In this document: one piece after another, positions 5,571 to 12,091 of the stretch
How the letters are laid out: each line of letters opens with the position of its first letter
Numbering within the stretch: the first letter of the stretch is position 1
NCBI GenBank assembly: GCA_020852155.1
Contig: JADZBJ010000064.1
Location: forward strand, 1-12,091
Reading direction: 5' to 3'
Length of the DNA stretch: 12,091 nt
DNA from: Saprospiraceae bacterium
GTDB taxonomy: Bacteria; Bacteroidota; Bacteroidia; Chitinophagales; Saprospiraceae
The notes under the pieces: model-generated
What the model was told of the DNA's origin: nothing
Databases searched by the model: none
Seen by the model: only the letters and a program-made list of their open reading frames with translations
Translations under genes and position numbers: made by a program

Positions 5571-7448
5571 ATGCAAACCGGCACAATTTCGGTTCAAACC
5601 GAGAATATTTTTCCAATTATTAAAAAATTTTTATATTCTGACCATGAAATTTTCCTGCGCGAAATGGTATCGAATGCCGTAGATGCTACGACAAAATTGC
5701 AGGTATTGGCCCAGCGCGGTGAGGTTAAGGGCGAAATTGGCGATACAACCATCCAAATTATCGCCGAGCCAGATGAAAAGCGATTGATCATCCGCGACCG
5801 GGGTATTGGTATGACCGAAGAGGAAGTCATAAAATACCTCAATCAGATTGCCTTTTCGAGCGCCACCGAATTCCTGGAAAAATACAAAGACAGCAGCATT
5901 ATCGGTCACTTTGGCCTGGGCTTCTACTCGGCTTTTATGGTGTCTGAAAAAGTAGAAGTCGTTACCCGTTCCTGGAAAGAAGGTGCAAAACCAGTGCGCT
6001 GGACCTGCCTTGGCGACCCGTCGTACACCATCGAAGACGTGGAAAAAGACGATCGCGGAACGGACGTGATCCTCTACCTTGATGAAGAAAACAAAGCCTT
6101 TGCCGACCAATATAAAGTAGAGGAACTCCTCGAAAAATACTGCCGTTACCTGCCTGTTCAGATTCAATTTGGCACGAAAACGGAATACCCGGAAGCACCC
6201 GAAGGCAGTGATGAAAAGCCGGAGCCAATAGAAATCCCCAACATCATCAACGAAACCCGGCCTGTTTGGAAAAAGCAGCCCCTGGATTTACAAGACGCTG
6301 ATTATCAGGCGTTTTACAGGCAAATGTTTCCGATGGCGCCAGAGCCAATGTTCTGGATTCACCTGAATATTGATTATCCTTTTAACCTCACCGGCGTGCT
6401 GTATTTCCCAAAACTGGGCAACGCCATGGAAATCACGCGCAACAAAATTCACCTGTACTCCAACCAGGTATTCGTTACGGACGATGTGCGTGACATCGTA
6501 CCAGAATGGCTGTTGCTGCTGCACGGTGTGATTGATTCGCCGGATATCCCACTCAACGTGTCGCGCTCGTACTTGCAAGCCGACGGCAATGTGAAAAAAA
6601 TCAGCGAGTACATCACACGCAAGGTGGCAGATAAACTGGCCGAACTCTTTAAAAATGACCGTCCTGCCTTTGAACAAAAATGGCGCGACCTCGGCGTGTT
6701 TGTGAAGTATGGCGTTATTTCTGACAAAAAATTTGAAGAAAAAGCGGGCGCTTTATCTTTGCTGGAAAATACGGCCGGTGAATTCAGCCTGTTGAGCGAG
6801 TACCTTGAAAAAGTCAAAGCCAACCAAACCGACAAGCATGGCAAAACTGTGCTGATCTATACCAACGACCCTGAAGCGCAAACCGCCCAAATCAAAGCGG
6901 CGCAGGCGCGCGGTTACGATGTGCTTCGACTCGACACGGTCATTGATAATCACTGGATGCAGCACCTCGAATACAGTGGCGGCAACCAGCAAATACTCTT
7001 TGTCCGTGTAGATTCTGACACCGCCGATCAATTGGTACAAAAAGACGAAAACCGTCAGAGCGTACTAACTGAACAGGAGCAAACAACCGTGAAAAGCATA
7101 TTTGAAAAGGTCATTCAGGGAAAGGCGGGCGCTACGGTACAACTCAGTCCGCTATCACCCGACGATGCTCCGGTTACCATTACCCGCCCGGAATTCATGC
7201 GTCGTTTCCGTGAAATGCAGGCGCTTCAAGGCGGCAGTGGCATGTTTGGCGATATGCCTGACAGTTATAATGTGGTGGTCAACACCAATCACCCTGTTGT
7301 CGTGAATAAACTCCTGAAATCGGAAGCCCCCGCTGACCAGGAACATCTTTCACAGTACTTGCTCGATCTTGCACTGTTGCAACATGGTCTGCTGCGCGGC
7401 GAAGCGCTCAACCATTTCGTGCAAAACAGCCTGAGTTATGTAGTTTGA
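5571..7448 (+). CDS. htpG: Molecular chaperone HtpG (bacterial Hsp90)
   Basis: HtpG is a cytoplasmic, dimeric, ATP-driven chaperone that remodels client proteins, often together with DnaK. The product is 625 residues, matching the usual bacterial length. The N-terminal GHKL ATPase domain (about 1-215) shows FLREMVSNAVDA with the catalytic Glu31 and the metal-binding Asn35, DRGIGM with nucleotide-binding Asp76, and the glycine-rich lid segment IGHFGLGFYSAF. The middle domain follows (about 230-470), with the client and ATPase loop NVSRSYLQAD containing Arg332. The C-terminal dimerisation domain runs to the end. The long charged linker and terminal MEEVD of eukaryotic Hsp90 are absent, as expected. 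The last Val and the TGA stop lie within the first GTTTGA word of the repeat array that follows. No partner gene is adjacent. Two long hairpins lie upstream and an inverted repeat array lies downstream, so both ends of the transcript are likely structured. Confidence 0.96.
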   Translation: MQTGTISVQTENIFPIIKKFLYSDHEIFLREMVSNAVDATTKLQVLAQRGEVKGEIGDTTIQIIAEPDEKRLIIRDRGIGMTEEEVIKYLNQIAFSSATEFLEKYKDSSIIGHFGLGFYSAFMVSEKVEVVTRSWKEGAKPVRWTCLGDPSYTIEDVEKDDRGTDVILYLDEENKAFADQYKVEELLEKYCRYLPVQIQFGTKTEYPEAPEGSDEKPEPIEIPNIINETRPVWKKQPLDLQDADYQAFYRQMFPMAPEPMFWIHLNIDYPFNLTGVLYFPKLGNAMEITRNKIHLYSNQVFVTDDVRDIVPEWLLLLHGVIDSPDIPLNVSRSYLQADGNVKKISEYITRKVADKLAELFKNDRPAFEQKWRDLGVFVKYGVISDKKFEEKAGALSLLENTAGEFSLLSEYLEKVKANQTDKHGKTVLIYTNDPEAQTAQIKAAQARGYDVLRLDTVIDNHWMQHLEYSGGNQQILFVRVDSDTADQLVQKDENRQSVLTEQEQTTVKSIFEKVIQGKAGATVQLSPLSPDDAPVTITRPEFMRRFREMQALQGGSGMFGDMPDSYNVVVNTNHPVVVNKLLKSEAPADQEHLSQYLLDLALLQHGLLRGEALNHFVQNSLSYVV

Positions 7449-7799
7449 AATTGTTAGAATGGCGCTGGCGCGCCGTTTGAAGTGGTTTGAAATTGTTAGA
7501 TGTGGTTTGATGGCGCTGGCGCGCCGTTTGAAGTGGTTTGAAATTGTTTGAAATTGTTTGAAATTGTTAGATGTGGTTTGAATGGCGCTGGCGCGCCGTT
7601 TGAAGTGGTTTGAAGTTGCTTGGCTTGGATGCTCTGAGGATGCTCGCGTTAGCGAGCAATATGACAATTTCAAACTACCTCAAACGGCGCGTCAGCGCCA
7701 TTCTAACAATTTCAAACCACTTCAAACGGCGCGTCAGCGCCATTCAAACAATTTCAAACAATTTCAAACGGCGCGTCAGCGCCACTCTAACAATTTCAA
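7443..7799. repeat. Inverted array of GTTTGAAATTG and GGCGC-hairpin repeat units
   Basis: Three plus-oriented copies of GGCGCTGGCGCGCC (7461-7474, 7512-7525, 7584-7597) are followed by three inverted copies reading GGCGCGTCAGCGCC (7686-7699, 7728-7741, 7770-7783). Each core can form its own GGCGC/GCGCC hairpin with a 4-base loop. The cores are embedded in tandem AT-rich words (GTTTGAAATTG, GTTAGA, GTTTGAAGTGG), so the two halves form a very long foldback. The stretch 7443-7497 matches the reverse complement of 7664-7718 at about 51 of 55 bases. The array fills the entire gap between the convergent htpG and the peroxidase-related gene, overlapping the htpG stop codon and ending 8 bases before the other gene's stop. 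A shared terminator or 3' stabiliser is possible. No spacers or Cas genes accompany it, so it is not a CRISPR array. Confidence 0.9.
7642..7657. repeat. Central GCTCGC-GTTA-GCGAGC hairpin of the array
   Basis: This perfect 6-bp stem with loop GTTA sits at the turn between the two arms of the htpG-downstream array, in a segment that lacks the GTTTGAAATTG words. It is preceded by a repeated GGATGCTC (7627-7634 and 7639-7646). Aligned on the loop, it shares CGC-GTYA-GCG with the right-arm cores (GGCGC-GTCA-GCGCC), while the outer pairs differ in a compensatory way (G-C and G-C there, T-A and C-G here). It may be a related hairpin family. Confidence 0.6.
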
Positions 7800-7806
7800 G
7801 CTACTT

Positions 7807-8397
7807 CTATACGTGCTTACCGCCCGTCCAGCCCGTTTGTGACAACCAGTGATCGCCACTTTCGCGGGCAGCATCTTCGAGGTTGGTACCCATGCTGTCA
7901 TTCCAGCGGTTCAGGTAACCAAACAAGGCAACCACGCCGAGTATTTCCACGATTTCACCCTCATCCCAGTATTGATGCAGGCGTTTTTGGATATTTTCAT
8001 CCACGCTGTTGGGCACTACAGAGGCTGCGATGGCAAAATCCAGGGCTGCACGTTCTGCCTCGGAAAATGCCGGATGCGTGCGATATTCCCAAATTTTTAA
8101 TAATTGCTCGTCAGGCGCGCCATAGCGCTCCGCAGCCCGAATGGTATGGGCCTGGCAGTATTGACATCCGGCGGTATGACTGGCCAGGTAGCCAATCAGG
8201 CGCTTGAGGCTGCTGGTAACCCGGCCTTCGTTTTGCATGACGGCTTTGTTGAGCGAAATAAAAGCCTTGGCAATGGCGGGGCGGCGCTGCATGGTCAGGA
8301 CGCTATTGGGGCAAAACCCCAGCGTTTCGTTGAAAAACAATGCCATTTCAGCAACTTCCGAATCGTGATCGGGCGATAAAGGGGAAACAAGAGCCAT
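7807..8397 (-). CDS. AhpD/carboxymuconolactone decarboxylase-like, peroxidase-related protein
   Basis: This 196-residue, mostly alpha-helical protein belongs to the AhpD-like fold and resembles the uncharacterised peroxidase-related branch. The likely active site is AGCQYCQAHT, with the redox pair Cys78 and Cys81 and His84. The helix before it (SLKRLIGYLASHTAG) is typical of the family. Known AhpD proteins use a CxxC pair and a nearby His to reduce disulfides or peroxides. Here the His is three residues after the second Cys rather than four, as in many peroxidase-related members. The substrate is unknown. There is no signal peptide, so it should be cytoplasmic. The C-terminus, GYLNRWNDSMGTNLEDAARESG, also fits the subfamily. 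The gene is convergent with htpG. Its upstream space to the next gene is only 145 bases and consists almost wholly of a foldback repeat, so its promoter is either within that repeat or shared with the upstream gene at 8543-10672. Confidence 0.88.
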   Translation of the reverse strand: MALVSPLSPDHDSEVAEMALFFNETLGFCPNSVLTMQRRPAIAKAFISLNKAVMQNEGRVTSSLKRLIGYLASHTAGCQYCQAHTIRAAERYGAPDEQLLKIWEYRTHPAFSEAERAALDFAIAASVVPNSVDENIQKRLHQYWDEGEIVEILGVVALFGYLNRWNDSMGTNLEDAARESGDHWLSQTGWTGGKHV

Positions 8398-8402
8398 TTT
8401 GT

Positions 8403-8540
8403 GAGTTGTAAGTGATTAGAGGTAAGTGGTAAGTGGTTAACGGTAAGCGGTAAGTGATTAGAGGTGAATTTTTATGCACTACGGATGTTGAATCACTTAC
8501 CGTTTACCACTTACCACTCACCTCTAATCACTTACCACTC
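8403..8540. repeat. 45-base-arm foldback built of GTAAGTG-like words
   Basis: Arms 8403-8447 and 8496-8540 are inverted copies matching at 42 of 45 positions by hand count. The mismatches are at 8407/8536, 8424/8519 and 8439/8504. The arms consist of degenerate tandem words such as GTAAGTGATTAGAGGT and GGTAAGTGGTAAGTGG. A further direct copy of GTAAGTGATTAGAGGTGA lies at 8450-8467, at the start of the 48-base loop. The element fills the gap between two minus-strand genes, ending 2 bases from the stop of the large secreted protein and starting 5 bases from the start codon of the peroxidase-related gene. One mispair (8424/8519) would be G.U in a minus-strand RNA. It may act as a 3' terminator for the upstream gene or as a structured leader. 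Confidence 0.85.
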
Positions 8541-8542
8541 AA

Positions 8543-10672
8543 TTAGTTTTTCACCATTTTTTGAACATATTGGCCTTCCTGACAAGTGAGGACAACACTG
8601 TAAAGTCCTCTGGCTAATTTTTCGGCGCCGGTCAGGCGGCCGGGTTTGCTTTGTTCGTGTACCAGCGAACCGTTGAGGTCATACACACGAATGCGCTCGA
8701 CATGCAGGCGATGATCGGCAATCAGTACGACGTCGTCGGTATAAGGATTGGGCACGATTTGCAAGGGTTCAGTGATGTTGTCCTGCAAGTCTTTGGTGGC
8801 AACTTCTCCGGTGACGACAAATTTTTGGGTAAAGGAACTGACGGCGTTTTGTACGACAACATTGTACTCGCCGGAGGCCGACACCTGAAGCGACGATGAC
8901 GTTTCGCCCGTATTCCAGTTGTAGTCGAAACGACCTACGAGATCCCCGGCGAAGGAGATACTCCAGTCATTTAACATACCTGAAAAGCCTTGATTATCGT
9001 CAATCACCAGCAGCGACCAGATGCCGTTAACCGGTGCGCCGGCGATGTCTGACCAGGGGCCTTCGGGCAGCCATTCGCCGGTAAAAGGTGATGCAGATGC
9101 AGGAGCAAAAGGCGCATCGCCTTTGATGGACTCTGTTGCCCTTGGCGAAAAACAAGTGTTCACATAGTCGTCGCCATTAGCGCCATTATCGGTCGTTAAT
9201 TCCAGAATATAACCGTTGGGTGCTTTTAGATAAACATCCACGTCGTCTATGAAGTCGTGGTCAATGTTGATGCAAACCGACTTCAGGGCCATGATATCCA
9301 GTAGCGTGTCCATCGGTAAATTTACCTGAATCGGCGATACCAGCGCATTCATGGCTGGTATGGCCATCGGCCCGCTGGCGCTTGGAAACGACCACTCGCG
9401 ATTGGCTGCAAAATTGGAGGCGACTTTCAGCACGACAGGGCCGCCATTGAGGTTGACGATGGTATCTACCGGAGAATAAAGCGAATCAGGGTCGGCAATA
9501 TTCAACGTGAAACTTTTATAAAAACAACTGCCGGGTGCGCCGACGACAAACTCCACGGTTTCGAAAGCCTCATCAAGGGTATCTGTTAAGGGCTGAATCA
9601 GGAACCCCAACGTTTGGTTGGGCTGAGTAACAGCATAAACAGAATCAATGAGCAGGTAATCCAGTCCGTTGATGGCTGTTCCGCCGATGGTGACATCCAT
9701 AGGCAGCAATGCCGGCGGCAGGTTGGCAAATGTCAGAAATACGCTGTCTGCCTGTGCGTTTTCAGGCAATACCGCCACGTCAGGATCGAAAGAAGCCGAC
9801 ACTTCCACGGCGCTTTCAAAACTCCGGGCTTCCAGAAAAACACCGGAATCATACGCGGCGTCGCCCACATCGGCAATGGCCAGTGTCATGACATAGGTTG
9901 AACACGGAATTACTCTGGCTTTGGCTTTGAAAATACTCGTAAACCCGTCGTAAACCGGCTGCGCAAGCGAATTGTTATTGTCAAAGTAGTATTGAGTGTT
10001 CAGCGACGTACAATTGGGTTGTGCCGGATTGTATGGATGGATATTATTGATCGCCACCGGCAGGTTGGTGTTCGGAATAAGTGCAATATTCTGATTATCA
10101 TACAAGCCGCCGTCCGGGTTTGCGCCGCTTAGAAAAAACCCGAACAGGTCATTGAAATCAGAACAGGCATATTCGGGGTATTCTTCCGAGGCAAAGGCAT
10201 AACTGAATTCCAGAGAATCGCTGTATGGCTTGAAAGTGATTTGGAACACACAAACGTCCTTTAACGCATCTGTGGCAATATCCGCCAGCGGCGCGCAAGT
10301 GGCAAAACTGAAATTCTGATTATTGGCAAACTGATCCCCTGATTCATCAACGCCTATCCCGCCATTTGCAAAGTTGGTGGTCGCTTGTCCGGAGGTCATG
10401 ATGATGCCGCGTTTCAAGCCAATGACTTCTTCGCCGTCGGTGAAAAAACCAACGGCCTTTTTCTCTCCACCAAAAGTTACACTCAGCACTTCAATGCCTG
10501 AACCGGCGAGGTGCTGTTTGATGAGGTCGGTCATGTTGTCGTAGGGCGGTTGCTCACATGACGTTACAGAAAGGAGCTGCGCATTCGCGCTGAAGATGCT
10601 CATGCACGAAAACAACAGCAGGAGATGTTTTTTGAGAGGGTAAAAGCGGTTAAAAAAGGGTAGAAATAGCAT
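8543..10672 (-). CDS. T9SS-exported protein: choice-of-anchor-L-like, Calx-beta-like, P-domain, sorting domain
   Basis: From the start at 10672 this is a 709-residue secreted protein. Residues 1-32 form a Sec signal peptide ending ANAQ. Residues 33 to about 285 resemble the choice-of-anchor L domain: GIIMTSG, FSYAFASEEYPEY, FGFFLSG, and a closing DSGVFLEA. Residues 290-395 look like a Calx-beta or similar sandwich with INGLDY. Residues 460-577 match a proprotein-convertase P-domain, with VCINIDHDFIDDVDVYLKAP, GEWLPEGPW, NGIWSLLVIDD and LNDWSISF. A short PKD-like segment (about 580-622, WNTGETSSSLQVSASGEY) precedes a type A T9SS sorting domain (636-709, with IVPNPY, VYDLNGSLV and a conserved ARGLYSVVL). 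No protease or enzyme domain is visible, so it is probably an adhesive or structural surface protein. The frame is open to 10726, but that start puts the signal peptide internally and overlaps the plus-strand frame at 10654-10800. Confidence 0.9.
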   Translation of the reverse strand: MLFLPFFNRFYPLKKHLLLLFSCMSIFSANAQLLSVTSCEQPPYDNMTDLIKQHLAGSGIEVLSVTFGGEKKAVGFFTDGEEVIGLKRGIIMTSGQATTNFANGGIGVDESGDQFANNQNFSFATCAPLADIATDALKDVCVFQITFKPYSDSLEFSYAFASEEYPEYACSDFNDLFGFFLSGANPDGGLYDNQNIALIPNTNLPVAINNIHPYNPAQPNCTSLNTQYYFDNNNSLAQPVYDGFTSIFKAKARVIPCSTYVMTLAIADVGDAAYDSGVFLEARSFESAVEVSASFDPDVAVLPENAQADSVFLTFANLPPALLPMDVTIGGTAINGLDYLLIDSVYAVTQPNQTLGFLIQPLTDTLDEAFETVEFVVGAPGSCFYKSFTLNIADPDSLYSPVDTIVNLNGGPVVLKVASNFAANREWSFPSASGPMAIPAMNALVSPIQVNLPMDTLLDIMALKSVCINIDHDFIDDVDVYLKAPNGYILELTTDNGANGDDYVNTCFSPRATESIKGDAPFAPASASPFTGEWLPEGPWSDIAGAPVNGIWSLLVIDDNQGFSGMLNDWSISFAGDLVGRFDYNWNTGETSSSLQVSASGEYNVVVQNAVSSFTQKFVVTGEVATKDLQDNITEPLQIVPNPYTDDVVLIADHRLHVERIRVYDLNGSLVHEQSKPGRLTGAEKLARGLYSVVLTCQEGQYVQKMVKN

Positions 10673-10800
10673 GGATCGAATTTTTGGAAAATAAAAAGTT
10701 GACCGAAGATAAAGCAATTCAGGCATTGCGGTACTTTTCAGCCGTTCAACACAATGAAGATACGCTGAAATACGCGAAAGCTTACCCCGACAAGTTCTAA
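10654..10800 (+). pseudogene. Possible 5'-truncated gene remnant or small ORF before the MBL gene
   Basis: After an in-frame stop at 10651-10653 the plus frame reads open to TAA at 10798-10800. It encodes an amphipathic, protein-like string containing AWIEFLENKKLTEDKAIQAL and then RYFSAVQHNEDTLKYAKAYP, ending DKF. Codon choice resembles the neighbouring genes. There is no ATG in this frame. TTG 10684 or TTG 10699 would give 38 or 33 residues. An ATG at 10625 in another frame (MFFERVKAVKK) would join it by a -1 shift at the A6-G3 run 10652-10660. The stop lies 21 bases before the MBL-fold gene, an operon-like distance, while the 5' end overlaps the start and signal peptide of the divergent secreted protein. 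It could be a gene whose front was lost, a real small gene with a TTG start, or chance. I do not recognise a family. Confidence 0.33.
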
Positions 10801-10821
10801 ACAGACATAAAATTTCCGATT

Positions 10822-12091
10822 ATGAAAATCAAATTTTGCGGCGCAGCCAGAGAAGTTACCGGAAGCAGTCACCTCATTACGCTCGACGACGGGTTTACCA
10901 TATTACTTGATTGCGGATTGTATCAGGGCGGTGGCGACGACGACGGCCGGGCCGAAGAAGACGACCGTGCGGCCAACCCCATGGTGGGTTTCAACGAAAA
11001 ATGGCGCTTCGACCCTTCGATGATTGATTGCCTCATCCTGAGTCACTCGCATATTGACCACACCGGCCGTGTGCCCAAATTGGTCAAAGACGGCTTTCGC
11101 GGCAAAATTTACGCCACACACGCCACGCGCGACCTCTGCGCGATCATGCTCATGGACAGCGCCAAAATACAGGAAGGCGATGCGGCGTATTTCAATAAAA
11201 AGAAACATTTCGACGATCCCGAAAAAATACCGCTCTATACCATCGAAGACGTGGGTCAGGCCCTGGGGCAATTCGCCAGTTTCAACTACGAACAATGGTT
11301 TAATGTGCATCCTGATGTCAAGGTTATGTTCCGCGATGCAGGCCACATCCTGGGTTCGGCCAGCGTAACCCTCCATATTCAGGAAGGTGACAAACTCACG
11401 CGTTTCGGGTTTACCGGCGATATCGGCCGCCCAAACCGTCCTATCCTGGGCGATCCGCTGCCGATGCCCGAACTGGATTACCTGATTTGTGAAAGCACCT
11501 ATGGCGACCGCGAACACGAATCGGCGCCGACGGAAATCGACCATTTTGTGGATGTTATCTGGCGCACCTGCGTTGATCGAAAAGGCAAGGTGATTATTCC
11601 CGCTTTTTCAGTCGGCCGTACGCAGGAAATCGTGTACATGCTCGATAAACTCTACCACGCAGGCCGTCTGCCGCATGTTCCGGTTTTTGTGGATAGTCCG
11701 CTGGCTGTGAATGCGACCGAGGTGTTTGTCAATCACCCGGAATGCTTCGACTCGGAAGTGCACCGCTATATGCTCGAAGACGAAGACCCGTTTGGTTTTA
11801 ACGGACTCACCTATATCCGTGATGTCGAAGGTTCTAAAAAGTTGAATGAAGTCAACAAGCCTTGCATCATCATTTCGGCATCCGGTATGATGAACGCGGG
11901 CCGCATTCGACACCACCTGCTGAACAACATCGAAAACCACCGCAATACATTCCTGATCGTCGGATATGCCGCGCCCAACACGCCCGGCGGCCAGTTGCGG
12001 GCCGGAGCAAAATCACTGTTTGTCATGGGGCAGTTCAGGCAAGTGCTGGCCGAAATTGCCATCATGGATTCTTTCTCGGCACATGGCGACC
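10822..12091 (+). CDS. MBL-fold, beta-CASP RNA-processing nuclease (3' end outside window)
   Basis: The window holds 423 codons from ATG 10822 and ends without a stop; family members are usually around 450-470 residues, so only the tail is missing. Metallo-beta-lactamase motif 2 is HSHIDH (75-80), motif 3 is GHILGSA with His175, and motif 4 is GFTGDIGR with Asp200. Beta-CASP features follow: ESTYGDR (Glu224), IIPAFSVGRTQE (258-269), ISASGMMNAGR (351-361) and the last visible motif FSAHGD with His421. This is the arrangement of CPSF73- and TTHA0252-like two-zinc nucleases that cut or degrade RNA in the cytoplasm. Compared with the compact forms I know, the loop before motif 2 carries an acidic insert (about residues 38-52). 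I chose ATG 10822 because MKIKFCGAAREVTGSSHL is the standard N-terminal strand with the GAAREVTGS signature. The exact RNA substrate is unknown. Confidence 0.93.
   Translation, partial: MKIKFCGAAREVTGSSHLITLDDGFTILLDCGLYQGGGDDDGRAEEDDRAANPMVGFNEKWRFDPSMIDCLILSHSHIDHTGRVPKLVKDGFRGKIYATHATRDLCAIMLMDSAKIQEGDAAYFNKKKHFDDPEKIPLYTIEDVGQALGQFASFNYEQWFNVHPDVKVMFRDAGHILGSASVTLHIQEGDKLTRFGFTGDIGRPNRPILGDPLPMPELDYLICESTYGDREHESAPTEIDHFVDVIWRTCVDRKGKVIIPAFSVGRTQEIVYMLDKLYHAGRLPHVPVFVDSPLAVNATEVFVNHPECFDSEVHRYMLEDEDPFGFNGLTYIRDVEGSKKLNEVNKPCIIISASGMMNAGRIRHHLLNNIENHRNTFLIVGYAAPNTPGGQLRAGAKSLFVMGQFRQVLAEIAIMDSFSAHGD

Noticed and set aside
5320..5616. N-terminal extension of the lipoprotein gene to 5616
   Set aside because: It would translate both long hairpins, overlap the htpG start and bury the signal peptide about 100 residues inside.
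7443..7799. CRISPR array or coding tandem repeat
   Set aside because: Repeats are in both orientations, there are no unique spacers of constant length, and no cas genes are near. The open frames through it (for example 7582-7842) only restate the repeat as peptides.
10673..10726. Start of the secreted-protein gene at 10726
   Set aside because: It would place 18 extra residues before the signal peptide. The start at 10672 gives a usable signal peptide.
10903..11544. Minus-strand 213-codon open frame
   Set aside because: It is antisense to the MBL-fold nuclease gene, whose plus frame contains every catalytic motif of the family.

Overview
The window looks like chromosomal DNA from a member of the Bacteroidota, most likely a Saprospiria-type lineage with roughly balanced GC. 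The phylum call rests on three things. The large secreted protein ends in a type IX secretion (T9SS) sorting domain. It also carries a choice-of-anchor-L-like region followed by a P-domain. Two surface lipoproteins are present, and no gene shows a Shine-Dalgarno-like site that decides its start. The class-level call is a guess. No rRNA, tRNA, CRISPR array, transposase or phage gene was seen.

Layout. 1-370: no gene; foldback repeats, including a MITE-like element. 371-3052 (-): secreted M1 metallo-aminopeptidase lipoprotein. 3053-3285: divergent promoter region. 3286-4137 (+): glutamate racemase MurI. 4173-4264: perfect inverted repeat between convergent genes. 4336-5319 (-): uncharacterised lipoprotein. 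5320-5570: divergent intergenic region with two long back-to-back hairpins. 5571-7448 (+): chaperone HtpG. 7443-7799: array of inverted GC-rich repeat units between convergent genes. 7807-8397 (-): AhpD/CMD-like peroxidase-related protein. 8403-8540: another large foldback. 8543-10672 (-): T9SS-exported multidomain protein. 10654-10800 (+): gene remnant or small ORF. 10822 to the right edge (+): MBL-fold/beta-CASP RNA-processing nuclease, cut by the window end.

The genes do not form one pathway. They are mostly single housekeeping or cell-surface genes in alternating orientation: peptide hydrolysis, D-glutamate supply for peptidoglycan, protein folding, peroxide or thiol chemistry, and RNA processing.

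The unusual part is the spacers. Several gene gaps carry a long, near-perfect foldback. The foldbacks differ in sequence from one another, but three of them are built the same way, from short, degenerate, tandemly repeated words arranged as two inverted arms. In the htpG leader and the htpG 3' array, every arm mispair of the G.U/A.C type is a G.U wobble on the plus strand, the strand on which htpG is transcribed. This hints at selection on RNA structure. The htpG array also has three identical unit cores per arm that differ between arms by one base, and its core hairpin shares a GTYA loop with a third hairpin that has compensatory stem changes. These spacer elements are the best candidates here for something undescribed.
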